Assembly: GCF_900474185.1 (NCBI RefSeq)
Contig: NZ_UCNW01000009.1
Span: forward strand, 310,001-374,000
Source: Synechococcus sp. UW69
Lineage (GTDB): Bacteria; Cyanobacteriota; Cyanobacteriia; PCC-6307; Cyanobiaceae
Direction of reading: 5' to 3'
DNA length: 64,000 nucleotides
Part shown: piece by piece, positions 26,685 through 35,462 of the stretch
Layout: the number at the start of each line of letters is the position of its first letter
Numbering within the stretch: position 1 is the first letter of the stretch
Notes under the pieces: model-generated
Told to the model about the DNA's origin: nothing
Database searches by the model: none
The model's input: the letters and a program-made list of their open reading frames with translations, nothing else
Position numbers and translations under genes: made by a program

Positions 26685-27298
26685 TGGCGTGGGATTGGTT
26701 GCGGCCCAAGCCGGGTCGCATTTTTTTGATTGGTCACAACAAGTGCGGCACGCGGTCGTTCCACAAGCTTTTGCGGAAGAACGGCTACAGCTCCATCCAC
26801 TACGACAAGGGGCGCCTGGCCCGTCGGATTCAGGCCAACTTCACCTTTTCCAAGCCTCTGCTGGATGGCGTGGATGGCTACTGCGGATACACCGATATGG
26901 AGCTCTGTGGTGAGTTCTACGCCTACCGCCTGTTCCCCCTGTTGGACCTGCAGTACCCAGGCTCCTGCTTCATTTACAACACGCGTGATGTGAGCCGCTG
27001 GGTCGACTCACGCATGAATCACCGCAAGGGCAAGTACGCCAGTGCCTACTTAGATCGGATGCGTCGGGCCTTCGACGATCCCTCCTTGACGCTGGAGGAC
27101 TTGCGCCAGCACTGGGAAGAGGCTTGGCAGCGCCATGATCTCGACCTGAAGCGTTATTTCGCCGGACGCAGCAACTTTTTCGCCTTCAACATCAGCGTGC
27201 CCTCGGAGCAGGCTGACCTCTGCCGTTTTCTGCGGCGTCGTGGTTATCGGATCCGCGGCAAGGTGTTGCCCCATGCCGGGGCGCGAACCTCTGCATAA
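26684..27298 (+). CDS. Sulfotransferase-like P-loop protein
   Basis: This 204-residue protein contains RIFLIGHNKCGTRSFHKLL (14-32), which resembles the 5'-phosphosulfate loop of PAPS-dependent sulfotransferases (KxGTxS type). A later CFIYNTRDVSRWVDSR matches the 3'-phosphate-binding segment of the same fold (NxRDPxxxxxS). Tyr- and Arg-rich sequence follows. It starts at ATG 26684, sharing one base with the guaA stop. The substrate is not evident. A cell-surface polysaccharide or lipid is a reasonable guess. No signal peptide is seen, so it should be cytoplasmic or membrane-associated. Confidence 0.72.
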   Translation: MAWDWLRPKPGRIFLIGHNKCGTRSFHKLLRKNGYSSIHYDKGRLARRIQANFTFSKPLLDGVDGYCGYTDMELCGEFYAYRLFPLLDLQYPGSCFIYNTRDVSRWVDSRMNHRKGKYASAYLDRMRRAFDDPSLTLEDLRQHWEEAWQRHDLDLKRYFAGRSNFFAFNISVPSEQADLCRFLRRRGYRIRGKVLPHAGARTSA

Positions 27299-27364
27299 GC
27301 AGGTTGATCCACGGCTGGCGACGGCCCTGCATCGCCGATACCTTGGGCCACCGGCCTTTGGGAC

Positions 27365-27976
27365 ATGACGGCGACACAACAGCAGGATGTTCAGTTGCAG
27401 CGCCGCTTGCAGCAGGACAGCATTCAGCTGGGTGGCCGCACGATTTATCTGAACCCCTTTCTCTATTGGCGGCGGTTCGACAGCAACACCGATCGCTGGC
27501 TGCGGGAACCCGGTCAGCTGACCGAGGATCAAATCACGACCAACCGCAGCCGTTTTTACCCCGAACTCGACTGGGGTCAGCTGGATGATCACGGCACCGA
27601 TGTCCACGATGGCGCCGTTGAGATGTTCCTCAAGAGTCTGGAGTTGATCAGCACTTTCCATCCCGAGCTGGGTTCCGGGCAGATGCTCGAGGTGGAACGC
27701 AAAATGACGATCACCAAGAAGCGGGCCTTCGAGCGCTGGGTGGATAAGGCGATCCGGCGGCGTCAGCGGGATCAGACCCGTGAGCATCGGCGCTTTGAGC
27801 GCAGCCGCTTCTGGCGCGCCTGGCGCGAGTGGATCCTGCTGGACACCACCCAGAAAGCACTGGTGCCTTTGGTGATGTTGATGGTGCTGAGTGGGGTGTT
27901 GGGCTGGTCTCTGGCGGCGAACCGTTCCGCTTGTCCGACATTGGCCCTTCCTTCGGGACAGACTGGGGTCCGTTGA
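27365..27976 (+). CDS. Conserved hypothetical protein with one C-terminal membrane segment
   Basis: This 203-residue protein has a polar N-terminal region (TIYLNPFLYWRRFDSN), a mid-section with LDWGQLDDHGTDVHDGAVEM, a highly basic stretch around residues 110-150 (RRRQRDQTREHRRFERSRFW), and a single membrane helix near 166-186. A type of tail-anchored or C-in topology is possible. It begins 66 nt after the sulfotransferase-like gene and is followed 9 nt later by another hypothetical gene and then a class B PBP. The position suggests an envelope role, but this is inference only. Confidence 0.72.
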   Translation: MTATQQQDVQLQRRLQQDSIQLGGRTIYLNPFLYWRRFDSNTDRWLREPGQLTEDQITTNRSRFYPELDWGQLDDHGTDVHDGAVEMFLKSLELISTFHPELGSGQMLEVERKMTITKKRAFERWVDKAIRRRQRDQTREHRRFERSRFWRAWREWILLDTTQKALVPLVMLMVLSGVLGWSLAANRSACPTLALPSGQTGVR

Positions 27977-27985
27977 TCTGGCCCC

Positions 27986-28372
27986 ATGGCCGCTGATTCC
28001 AGCTCCGAAAACCCGCTCGACCAGTTGCGTCTGTCGCTGATGCAGGACGTGCTTCCCGTGGGGCTGGCCGTGCTGGAACGGGCCCGGCAGGGCGGCCCGG
28101 GCAGGGTGGTGGAGGTGTTCACTGCGGGGTCGGAGGACCCCATCGCCGAGCTGCGCCAGGAGGGTGAGCCCGTGGCGCGTGATGTTCGAGAGCAGCTGGA
28201 TGCTGTGAGCCCCGGGCTGGGCAACCCGGTGATGCCTGTCTCGGTTTCCGTCGATGAACCGGAAACGGTCGATGAACGCCAGGATGACCCCGACGACTTG
28301 ATGCCGACCCTGCGGCGGATTGAAGAGCGTCTTGAGGAGTTGCGCCGTCGCTTGCCAGCGCAGCAGGGATGA
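27986..28372 (+). CDS. Conserved hypothetical, acidic
   Basis: This 128-residue protein has an amphipathic N-terminal helix (NPLDQLRLSLMQDVLPVGLA) and an acidic, Pro-containing middle. It ends in a predicted coiled coil, LMPTLRRIEERLEELRRRLP. There is no signal or membrane segment. The stop overlaps the PBP start as ATGA, so translation is coupled. I recognise no domain. A role with the PBP or with cell-wall synthesis is suggested only by position. Confidence 0.68.
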   Translation: MAADSSSENPLDQLRLSLMQDVLPVGLAVLERARQGGPGRVVEVFTAGSEDPIAELRQEGEPVARDVREQLDAVSPGLGNPVMPVSVSVDEPETVDERQDDPDDLMPTLRRIEERLEELRRRLPAQQG

Positions 28373-30156
28373 CCCGTTCCGCACAGCAGCGGCAGACTGG
28401 TCTGCGTCAGCAACCCCTCGTTCTGCTGACGCTGGTGTTGCTGTTCTGCAGCGCCATGGTCGGTCGCTTGGTCTGGATGCAGCTGCTGGAGGGGTCGCGC
28501 TTCCGCGAATTGGCGGATGAAAACCGGATCCGTCTCGTGCCCCGCTCGCCCATCCGCGGTCGCTTGCTCGATCGCAAAGGGCGGGTGCTGGCCACAAGCA
28601 AGCTCACCTATTCCCTGTACCTCGAGCCGCGTCTAGTCAGAGATGCCGACTGGCCTGATCTGCGTGATCGCCTGGCACGGTTGCTCAATTTGAAGCCTGA
28701 TCTGCTGGATCAGCGCCGTGAGAAGGGTCTGGATCGGGATGGTTACCGCACCACCTTGGCCCTGGATCTCAAGCCGGAACAGGTGCTGCGGTTCCGGGAA
28801 CAGGCCTTGGGACTGCGGGGCGCCCAGGTGGATGTCGACATCCTGCGGGCCTATCCCCATGGAACCCTGGCGGCCCACGCCCTCGGTTACACCCAGCCGA
28901 TCACGGAAAACGAATTCGAGATCTTGGCGGAGAAGGACTACAAGATCCGTGACCGCATTGGTCGCACTGGAGTTGAAGCGGCCTACGAGAGCCATCTGCG
29001 TGGCAAGTGGGGCGGTCAGATGTTGGAGGTGAATGCCATGGGAGAGGTGCAGCGCAACCTGGGCGATCGACCCTCCGAAGCGGGAGAGGATCTGGTGCTC
29101 ACCCTCGACCTGGATCTGCAGCGCGTGGCGGAGCAGGCTCTGGCGGATAAGCCCGGTGGCGCTGTGGTGGCGCTTGAGGCCGCGACGGGTGCGGTGCTGG
29201 CCCTGGCTAGTCGTCCCAGTTTTGATCCGAACTTTTTCTCCAAGCTGATCACCACCCAGAAGGAGTACGACGCCCTCTTCTCCAATCCGAAGAAACCGTT
29301 GCTCTCCAGGGCCATGAATCCCTATGACCCCGGCAGCACCTGGAAGCCGGTGACGGCGATGGCCGGTATGGAGTCCGGCAAATTCCCGCCCGACACCAAG
29401 TTGCACACCACGGCCTGCATCACCTACGGCGGCCACTGCTTCCCGGATCACAACGGGGCTGGGTTCGGCCACATCGGGTATGCCGATGCCCTGCGCTTTT
29501 CCAGCAACACCTTCTTCTATCAAGTGGGGGTTGGGGTTGGCTCCAAGGCCCTGAAACAAGCGGCTGATCAGCTCGGCTTTCAGCAGAAGACCGGCATTGA
29601 GATCGGTTGGGAAGAGAGCGTCGGGCTGGTTGGGGATGAAGACTGGGCGGCTCGAGGCCGCGGCTGGACTGATCCCGGCACCAGCCCCTGGATCCCTGAG
29701 GACATGGCCAGCGCCTCCATCGGTCAGTCAGTGGTGCAGATCACACCCCTGCAACTGGCCCGTGCTTACGCCGTGTTCGCTAACGGCGGCTGGCTCGTGA
29801 CACCGCACCTTGCGGCCGGTGACATCAACTGGATGAGCCCCGAGCATCGCTCCAAGGTGGCGATTCATCCGTCCACGTTGCAGACGATCCGTGAGGGGTT
29901 GCGCAAAGTGGTGGAGGCCGGAACCGGTGCCGGCCTCAATGGTCCTGGCATTCCTCCGGCGGCCGGCAAAACTGGAACGGCGGAGGACAGCACTGGAGGC
30001 CCTGATCACGCCTGGTTCGGCTGCTTTGCCCCCTATCCGGACGGCAAGATTGTGGTGGTGGCCTTTGCCCAGAACACCCCTGGCGGTGGATCCGTTCACG
30101 CCCTGCCGATGGCCAAGAAGGTGCTGGCTGAGTGGGAGAGGACCCGTCAGCGTTAG
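28369..30156 (+). CDS. Class B penicillin-binding protein (PBP2/MrdA-type transpeptidase)
   Basis: This is a monofunctional peptidoglycan transpeptidase of 595 residues. A short cytoplasmic N-terminus and one membrane helix (about 16-32) precede the PBP dimerisation domain (SPIRGRLLDRKGRVLA) and the penicillin-binding domain. The active-site motifs are STWK (Ser323-Lys326), SSN in FSSNTFFYQ near residue 380, and KTG in GKTGTAED near 544. The class B family includes PBP2 (elongation) and FtsI (division). The length and motif spacing fit PBP2, but I am not certain. The 3' end overlaps sqdX by 4 nt on the opposite strand. Confidence 0.93.
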   Translation: MTRSAQQRQTGLRQQPLVLLTLVLLFCSAMVGRLVWMQLLEGSRFRELADENRIRLVPRSPIRGRLLDRKGRVLATSKLTYSLYLEPRLVRDADWPDLRDRLARLLNLKPDLLDQRREKGLDRDGYRTTLALDLKPEQVLRFREQALGLRGAQVDVDILRAYPHGTLAAHALGYTQPITENEFEILAEKDYKIRDRIGRTGVEAAYESHLRGKWGGQMLEVNAMGEVQRNLGDRPSEAGEDLVLTLDLDLQRVAEQALADKPGGAVVALEAATGAVLALASRPSFDPNFFSKLITTQKEYDALFSNPKKPLLSRAMNPYDPGSTWKPVTAMAGMESGKFPPDTKLHTTACITYGGHCFPDHNGAGFGHIGYADALRFSSNTFFYQVGVGVGSKALKQAADQLGFQQKTGIEIGWEESVGLVGDEDWAARGRGWTDPGTSPWIPEDMASASIGQSVVQITPLQLARAYAVFANGGWLVTPHLAAGDINWMSPEHRSKVAIHPSTLQTIREGLRKVVEAGTGAGLNGPGIPPAAGKTGTAEDSTGGPDHAWFGCFAPYPDGKIVVVAFAQNTPGGGSVHALPMAKKVLAEWERTRQR

Positions 30157-31298
30157 GCAGCGGTGAGTTGGGCTGTTGACAGCACACTGCGGTAGTAAGT
30201 CCGCAGTTGCTCGGTGGCACCAGCCCAGCCCCAGCGCTCCGCTTCTTCACGGGCTGCATTGCGCAGGGCCTGGCGTTCTAGATCGTTGCCCAGCAGGCGA
30301 CGGGTGGCTTCGATCAGACTGGCCGCGCCGCCATCCGCTCCGTCGGGCTCATACAGGCAGCCGTTGACGCCGTCGGTAATGATGTCGGGGATTCCGCCAC
30401 GGTTGGCGCCGACCACGGGACAACCGGCGGCCATGGCTTCCAGCAGCACCAGGCCCAATGTCTCCGTGCTGGAGGGGAACAGAAACGCATCGCCGCTGGC
30501 GTAGGCCCCGGCCAGTTCTTCCCCGGCGAGATAACCGACGAAGGTGGTGGCGGTTCCTTCGAAGTGTTTTTCGAGTTGCTGGCGGTGGGGACCATCCCCA
30601 ACCAGGGCGAGGCGTGCCTCGGGAAGGGCTTCCAGCACCGGTCGGATCCGTTCGATCTGCTTTTCCGCTGACAAGCGGCCCACATAGAGCAGCAGGGCAC
30701 CGCGATCGTCATGGCCACCCAGAAGCCGTTGGCGCAGTTCCGAACTGCGCAGTTCGGGACGGAACAGCTCCGTGTCCACACCCCGTTGCCAGAGATCGGT
30801 GTGCTGAATGCCCTTGTCACTCAGTTCCTTCACCATGGCGGTGGAGGTGCATAGGTTCAGCAGGGCTTGGTTGTGGGCGGCCTTGAGCATTTCCCACAGG
30901 AGCGGCTCCAGCATCCCCAAGCCGTAATACTCCAGATATTTGGGCAGGTGGGTGTGATAACTGGCGACGAGGGGAATGTTTTTGTTCTTGGCGAGCCAGA
31001 TGCCACCGAGGCCCAGCACTGCTGGATTCACCACATGGATCAGATCGGGTTGAAAGTCATCTATCGCTTCCGACACTGCTGGGCGAGGTAACGCCAGTTT
31101 GAGTTCGGGATAGAGAGGAAGCGGCATCGCCGGAACGCCGATCAGCCGCGCTCCCATGTACTCATCCGGACAACCTTCCGGGCAGAAGACCACCACCTCA
31201 TCGCCGGCTTCCACCAGATGCTTCACCGTTTTGGTGAGACGGGTGACGATGCCATCGACCTTCGGCAGGAAGGTTTCGGTGAAGAAGGCGACTTTCAA
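30153..31298 (-). CDS. sqdX: Sulfoquinovosyltransferase SqdX (GT4 family)
   Basis: SqdX transfers sulfoquinovose from UDP-sulfoquinovose to diacylglycerol, making the sulfolipid SQDG of thylakoid membranes. The 381-residue GT-B enzyme opens KVAFFTETFLPKVDGIVTRL, characteristic of the SqdX/SQD2 branch of GT4. It has the sugar-nucleotide motif FLFPSSTETLGLVLLEAMA with the EX7E-type element. The start is TTG 31298. The gene sits 13 nt behind sqdB, and that linkage strongly supports the assignment. Confidence 0.94.
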   Translation of the reverse strand: MKVAFFTETFLPKVDGIVTRLTKTVKHLVEAGDEVVVFCPEGCPDEYMGARLIGVPAMPLPLYPELKLALPRPAVSEAIDDFQPDLIHVVNPAVLGLGGIWLAKNKNIPLVASYHTHLPKYLEYYGLGMLEPLLWEMLKAAHNQALLNLCTSTAMVKELSDKGIQHTDLWQRGVDTELFRPELRSSELRQRLLGGHDDRGALLLYVGRLSAEKQIERIRPVLEALPEARLALVGDGPHRQQLEKHFEGTATTFVGYLAGEELAGAYASGDAFLFPSSTETLGLVLLEAMAAGCPVVGANRGGIPDIITDGVNGCLYEPDGADGGAASLIEATRRLLGNDLERQALRNAAREEAERWGWAGATEQLRTYYRSVLSTAQLTAA

Positions 31299-31311
31299 GG
31301 ATGAAGCTTGT

Positions 31312-32508
31312 TCAGGATGCGGAGCCGATGGCCTGGGCTTGAGTTTTGGTCCAGGCGGATGTGCAGAGGATGCGGTTGCGATCGCAACGGTCGGCGTAGC
31401 GGGTTGCGATCTCCACCACTTCCTTCAGCAAACCGTCGTCGAGGGTGGTGGGGTTGAGGCCCAGCTCGATGAAACAGCGGTTGTCAACGATCAGATCGTT
31501 CTCTACAGCCTCGTTGCGGGGGTTGGGCAGGTTGTTCACCTGAGCACCAGTGAGAGCAGCCACCTTCTTGGCCAATTCGCCCACCTGATGGCTTTCGGTC
31601 ATCTGGTTGAAGATCTTCACCCGCTCGCCATCTTCAGGAGGGTTCTCCAGCGCCAGCTGGACGCAGCGCACGGAATCGCGGATGTGGATGAAAGCGCGCG
31701 TCTGGCCTCCGGTGCCGTGAACGGTGAGCGGATAGCCGATGGCGGCTTGCATCAGGAAGCGGTTCAGCACGGTGCCGTAGTCACCGTCGTAATCGAAGCG
31801 ATTGGTCAGCCGCGGGTCGCGGTCGGTCGCGTCGGTGTTGGTTCCCCAGACGATGCCCTGGTGCAGGTCGGTGATGCGGACCTTGTCGTTTTTGTTGTAG
31901 TAGAGGAACAGCAGCTGATCGAGCGTCTTGGTCATGTGATAGACGCTGCCGGGGCTTGCCGGGTGGAGGATCTCCTCCTCGAAGCGGCTGCCGTCGGGCT
32001 GGGGCACTTCCACCTTCAGGTAGCCCTCAGGGATGGTGGCGCCGCGGTGGGAGCCATAGCCATAGACGCCCATGGTGCCGAGGTGCACCACATGAATTTC
32101 TTGACCGCTTTCAACGATGGCGGCCAGCAGGTTATGGGTGCCGTTGACGTTGTTATCAACGGTGTAGCGCTTGGTGGCGCTGCTCTTCATGGAGTAAGGC
32201 GCGGCCCGTTGTTCCGCGAAGTGGACCACAGAATCTGGCCGTTCTTCCAGCAGTAGATCCAGCAGGCGTTGGTACTCGTGGGCGATGTCCATGTGGACAA
32301 AGCGCATCGGCTTGCCGCCGGTTTCTTCCCAGGCTTTAAGGCGCTCACCGATGCTCACGATTGGCGTCAGCGACTCAACTTCAAGGTCGATATCGATCTT
32401 GCGACGGCTGAGGTTGTCGACGATCAGAACCTCGTGGCCCTGATCCGCCAGGTTCACCGCACAGGGCCAGCCGCAGAAGCCGTCACCGCCGAGAACGAGA
32501 ACTTTCAC
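31312..32508 (-). CDS. sqdB: UDP-sulfoquinovose synthase SqdB
   Basis: SqdB makes UDP-sulfoquinovose from UDP-glucose and sulfite, using tightly bound NAD. The 398-residue SDR-type enzyme starts KVLVLGGDGFCGWPCAVNLA, with the NAD loop. The catalytic region includes GTMGVYGYG and SPGSVYHMTKTLDQ, which holds the Tyr-x-x-x-Lys pair. WGTNTDATDRDPRLTNRFDY is a family-specific segment. GTG 32508 is the start, with AAGGAG ahead of it. It precedes sqdX in an operon. Sulfolipid lowers phosphate demand, which suits oligotrophic oceans. Confidence 0.97.
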   Translation of the reverse strand: MKVLVLGGDGFCGWPCAVNLADQGHEVLIVDNLSRRKIDIDLEVESLTPIVSIGERLKAWEETGGKPMRFVHMDIAHEYQRLLDLLLEERPDSVVHFAEQRAAPYSMKSSATKRYTVDNNVNGTHNLLAAIVESGQEIHVVHLGTMGVYGYGSHRGATIPEGYLKVEVPQPDGSRFEEEILHPASPGSVYHMTKTLDQLLFLYYNKNDKVRITDLHQGIVWGTNTDATDRDPRLTNRFDYDGDYGTVLNRFLMQAAIGYPLTVHGTGGQTRAFIHIRDSVRCVQLALENPPEDGERVKIFNQMTESHQVGELAKKVAALTGAQVNNLPNPRNEAVENDLIVDNRCFIELGLNPTTLDDGLLKEVVEIATRYADRCDRNRILCTSAWTKTQAQAIGSAS

Positions 32509-32581
32509 CCCAAACTCCTTCTGGAACGAGCGTGACGCTCACTCCTGGCAAGCTACTACAGGGATTTCAGCGTGGACCGTC

Positions 32582-32755
32582 TCAGCTGATGGCGACGGTC
32601 ACTGCCACCATGCCGGCCACGAGCAATCCACCGGTCACCAGCATCATCATCGAGCTGCGGTTGCGGCTGTTGCTGGTGGCAACATCCATCACCTCCATGC
32701 GTGGCTCCTTGGCGAATGCATTGAGGCGACCGCCGTCTTCCGTGGTGACCGACAT
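32582..32755 (-). CDS. psb34: Photosystem II assembly protein Psb34 (Hlip-like N-terminus)
   Basis: This 57-residue ORF starts at ATG 32755 and encodes MSVTTEDGGRLNAFAKEPRM, then EVMDVATSNSRNRS and one membrane helix (about 35-56, VTGGLLVAGMVAVTVAIS). This is the signature of the ssl1498/Psb34 family, whose N-terminus resembles high-light-inducible proteins and binds a CP47 assembly intermediate in cyanobacteria. The TSNSRNRS motif is near-invariant in the family. It is too short for many gene finders. It has the same orientation as sqdB and lies 73 nt upstream of it. Regulation is unknown; a palindrome sits in its upstream gap. Confidence 0.9.
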   Translation of the reverse strand: MSVTTEDGGRLNAFAKEPRMEVMDVATSNSRNRSSMMMLVTGGLLVAGMVAVTVAIS

Positions 32756-32810
32756 GGGTCTGATGCGACTGGTCGGACCTTATGAGTCCAATTGCTTATT
32801 GCCTGGCTTT

Positions 32811-32826
32811 GTGAAGCAGGCTTCAC
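32811..32826. repeat. Palindrome GTGAAGC-AG-GCTTCAC upstream of psb34
   Basis: A perfect 7 nt inverted repeat with a 2 nt spacer lies 56 nt upstream of the psb34 ATG, in the gap between thiG and psb34. Related copies of TTCAC follow at 32831-32836, giving a spaced repeat of the half-site. It may be a binding site or a weak terminator for thiG (no T tract follows on the minus strand). No known regulator is matched. Confidence 0.35.
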
Positions 32827-32847
32827 CTCACTTCACGTCTCTTTATC

Positions 32848-33666
32848 TCATGGTGCCGACTGCACGATGCCTGTGGTCGGTGAGCTGGCGGAGGCCTGGT
32901 CCCGCCGCGGCAAGCGTCCGGAGCGGTGGGCGGTCCGCCCGGCGAGCACTGCCTGACCCATGGCCTCGGCCATCGCTGGGGGGTCGCCGGCCATGGCGAT
33001 AGCGCTGTTGACCAGGACGGCATCGGCTCCCATCTCCAGGGCCTGCGCCGCTTCGCTGGGCACGCCAATGCCTGCGTCAACCACCACTGGAACACGGGCG
33101 TTTTCGATGATCAATCCGATGTTTGCGGCGTTGTTGAGGCCCTGGCCCGAGCCGATCGGAGAGCCCAGGGGCATCACCGTGGCGCACCCGACCTCCTCCA
33201 GGCGTTTGGCGAGCAAGGGATCCGCATTGATGTAAGGCAGCACCGTGAAGCCTTCCTTCACCAGGCGCTCTGCGGCTTGCAAGGTGCCGATCGGATCGGG
33301 CAGAAGATGCCGAGTGTCGGGAATGACCTCCAGCTTGACGAAGCTGTTCTCGTCCTGCCCCGCCAGCTTGGCCAGTTCCCGTCCAAGCCTGGCGACACGC
33401 ACCGCTTCCTCCGCATCGGTGCAGCCCGCGGTGTTGGGCAGCATCCAGATTCGGTTCCAATCGATGGCTTCCATCAGGCCCTCATGGCCTGCGGCCACAG
33501 CCTGAACCCGTCGAACAGCCACCGTGACCATGTCGCAGCCGGATCGCTCGATGCTCTGCTTCATCAAGGCCATTGATGGATATTTGCCGGTGCCCGTGAA
33601 CAGACGGCTGTTGAACTGACGCCCGCCAATGGTGAGGGGGTCGCATGAGGGGGAGGGCAAATCCAT
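32848..33666 (-). CDS. thiG: Thiazole synthase ThiG
   Basis: ThiG condenses deoxyxylulose phosphate, dehydroglycine and thiocarboxylated ThiS to form the thiazole of thiamine. The 272-residue TIM barrel contains [19 protein letters not shown] near the N-terminus, the imine-forming Lys in FVKLEVIPD, and [15 protein letters not shown], with [20 protein letters not shown] as the phosphate-binding end. ATG 33666 is used; the in-frame TTG at 33681 is less likely. The C-terminal tail of about 20 residues is not conserved. No thiS is seen adjacent. Confidence 0.94.
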   Translation of the reverse strand: MDLPSPSCDPLTIGGRQFNSRLFTGTGKYPSMALMKQSIERSGCDMVTVAVRRVQAVAAGHEGLMEAIDWNRIWMLPNTAGCTDAEEAVRVARLGRELAKLAGQDENSFVKLEVIPDTRHLLPDPIGTLQAAERLVKEGFTVLPYINADPLLAKRLEEVGCATVMPLGSPIGSGQGLNNAANIGLIIENARVPVVVDAGIGVPSEAAQALEMGADAVLVNSAIAMAGDPPAMAEAMGQAVLAGRTAHRSGRLPRRDQASASSPTTGIVQSAP

Positions 33667-33717
33667 GACGCGCGTGAGCAAAAGGGCCTACCGTGCCCTC
33701 ATCATCCATCGTCTTCC

Positions 33718-34263
33718 ATGCCGTTCCTGCTTGCCATGGATCTCCCGGCTGGCAGCCAGGTGCCGTTTGAGACCAATCCTCAGCTGCCTCTGGATCCGAT
33801 TCAGCTTGCGGTTCCTCTGGAAATCGATGAGGGAGACGTGGAGAGCTTCGATCCGGTGGCACGTGCTGGAGATCTGGCTGCATCGTTGCCCCGCCAGTGG
33901 TGCGGCACGTTTGAACCCTTTGATGGCAATTCCACCGTTGATGTCACCTTGGACATCACCCAACTGACGGCGTTGGGCCAGATGGTTGATATACGGGGAA
34001 CGATGACCTTTGGGTCCGTCACCACACCGGTTCAGGGCAATTTGCACGCCAAGTCGGATCAGCTTGATCTCATTCCCTTGGCGGATCCCTTAATCGCTGG
34101 CCTCGAGCCCGGAGGTGTCTTCCTAGGCCTGCAAGGTTTCAGTCCTACCGGTTGGCAGGCTCCTCGCCTGGTGAATGTGGCCAACCCCAGCACCGGGGTT
34201 GGCGGTCGTCTTGCGATGACCAGCAGCTGCCAAGACGAGATTCCCGTTCAGCCTCTTTGGTGA
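33718..34263 (+). CDS. Conserved hypothetical protein, beta-rich
   Basis: This 181-residue protein has a short N-terminus without a clear signal, then LPRQWCGTFEPFDGNSTVDV and a run of beta-type sequence with DIRGTMTFGSVTTPVQGNLH. The pattern of alternating hydrophobic residues suggests a small beta-sandwich or lipocalin-like fold. The Trp-Cys-Gly-Thr-Phe motif followed by DVTLDI is distinctive. It is divergent from thiG. I do not recognise a function. Similar proteins seem common in marine Synechococcus, from memory. Confidence 0.7.
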   Translation: MPFLLAMDLPAGSQVPFETNPQLPLDPIQLAVPLEIDEGDVESFDPVARAGDLAASLPRQWCGTFEPFDGNSTVDVTLDITQLTALGQMVDIRGTMTFGSVTTPVQGNLHAKSDQLDLIPLADPLIAGLEPGGVFLGLQGFSPTGWQAPRLVNVANPSTGVGGRLAMTSSCQDEIPVQPLW

Positions 34264-34275
34264 TGTAATCACCCT

Positions 34276-34794
34276 TCAGTTCATCCGACGCTTGAGTTTC
34301 TTCAGCCCTTTCTTCGCTGTGGCGTTCTCAGGTTCGATGCTGAGTGTTTGCTCATAAAGCGAGATCGCCTCAGCGTCTTTCAACAATTTTTCCTGGGCAA
34401 AGGCCAGGTTGTTGAGGGCTACGGGATAGTCCTTTTTGGCCTTCAGCGCCAGCTTGTAGTGCTTGGTGGCACCGGAATAGTCCTTTTGCGCAGCCAGAGC
34501 AAAGCCAAGAGCATTTTCAATCAGCGCGCGAGCCTCATCGGGTTCATCACTCAGGCGTTTCAGTGCCTGCTTGAGGGTGGCCGCAGCTTGGGGGTAAAGC
34601 CTTTTGCGCAGTTGCACGGATCCAAGCTCATAAAGATCCGATGCCTGCCGAGATGAGGCCGTGTCAGATTTTTCGAGTTCGATCAGTCGTGCTTCGTCAC
34701 GTCGCACACGAAAAAATTGTCGGCCCACCACCACCGCAACGATGGCAAGCAGGCCGACCAGGCCCAGCAGGTAGGTCTGGGGCAGCAGGTTCAC
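34276..34794 (-). CDS. TPR protein with N-terminal membrane anchor, Ycf37/Pyg7-like
   Basis: This 172-residue protein begins with one membrane helix (YLLGLVGLLAIVAVVVGRQF) and then about three TPR units (around 52-85, 90-125 and 125-160; ARALIENALGFALAAQKDYS is one). Size, anchor and repeats match Ycf37 of algae and cyanobacteria, a factor in photosystem I assembly. That identity is an inference from architecture. It starts with GTG 34794, 9 nt after rplT, so it is probably on the same transcript as the two ribosomal protein genes. Confidence 0.78.
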   Translation of the reverse strand: MNLLPQTYLLGLVGLLAIVAVVVGRQFFRVRRDEARLIELEKSDTASSRQASDLYELGSVQLRKRLYPQAAATLKQALKRLSDEPDEARALIENALGFALAAQKDYSGATKHYKLALKAKKDYPVALNNLAFAQEKLLKDAEAISLYEQTLSIEPENATAKKGLKKLKRRMN

Positions 34795-34803
34795 AGTTGG
34801 AGA

Positions 34804-35151
34804 TCAGCTCTTGGCTGCAGCCACCACGTTGGTGAAGCTGCCGGGGTCAACGACCGCTAGCTGAGCCAGCATCTTGCGGTTCAGGCGCACATCCGCCTTC
34901 TTGAGTCCGCCCATCAGCCGGCTGTAGCTCACGCCATTCAACCGAGCGGCTGCGTTGATACGGGCAATCCAGAGGCGACGGAAGTCGCGCTTGCGACGAC
35001 GACGATCTCGATAGGCATTGCAGAGGGCTTTCATCACCCGCTGGTTTGCTGTGCGGAACAGAGTTCCGTTGCCACCACGGAAGCCACGGGCCAGCCGCAG
35101 AATCTTGTTGCGGCGTTTACGGGCGACGTTGCCTCTCTTGACGCGGGCCAT
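34804..35151 (-). CDS. rplT: 50S ribosomal protein L20
   Basis: L20 is an early-binding protein of the large subunit. The 115-residue sequence opens [20 protein letters not shown], is rich in Arg and Lys, and contains [20 protein letters not shown], all classic for L20. It lies 56 nt behind rpmI. infC, which often precedes this pair, is not next to it. Autoregulation by L20 is known in other bacteria. I see no obvious pseudoknot but cannot test this by eye. Confidence 0.98.
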   Translation of the reverse strand: MARVKRGNVARKRRNKILRLARGFRGGNGTLFRTANQRVMKALCNAYRDRRRRKRDFRRLWIARINAAARLNGVSYSRLMGGLKKADVRLNRKMLAQLAVVDPGSFTNVVAAAKS

Positions 35152-35207
35152 GAGGTTGGAAGGGTTGGATCAGGTCTTGTTGAACGGTCTCGTCTGAGCA
35201 GCTGTGC

Positions 35208-35405
35208 TCAGGCGTAGGGCATCATCAGAGTCACGCGCTCTTCATCGGTGCGATCCACCACAGCCTTGGTGGCCAGATGACGCTTCTGCTTAGGGGTTTT
35301 GTGGTCCAGCAGGTGGTTCCGGAAAGCGCGACGACGCAGAAATTTGCCAGTGCCGGTTGCTTTGAACCGCTTCGCGGCAGCTTTGCGGGTCTTCAGCTTG
35401 GGCAT
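35208..35405 (-). CDS. rpmI: 50S ribosomal protein L35
   Basis: L35 is a small, basic protein of the large subunit. The 65 residues begin [20 protein letters not shown] and contain [19 protein letters not shown], the L35 signature. It is first in rpmI-rplT-TPR and divergent from the SpoIID-like gene across 57 nt, which should hold both promoters. Confidence 0.98.
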   Translation of the reverse strand: MPKLKTRKAAAKRFKATGTGKFLRRRAFRNHLLDHKTPKQKRHLATKAVVDRTDEERVTLMMPYA

Positions 35406-35462
35406 TGGTCTGCTCGTTCGGGCACAAACGACAACAATACGTCCCGACGTGCCCCCCGCGGA

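Noticed and set aside
27050-28597. 515-codon minus-strand open frame
   Set aside because: It is antisense to four plausible plus-strand genes; the sequence is rich in Arg, His, Pro and Gln with no domain, typical of a frame kept open by high G+C.
31156-32256. 366-codon plus-strand open frame
   Set aside because: It is antisense to sqdX and sqdB, which are well supported.
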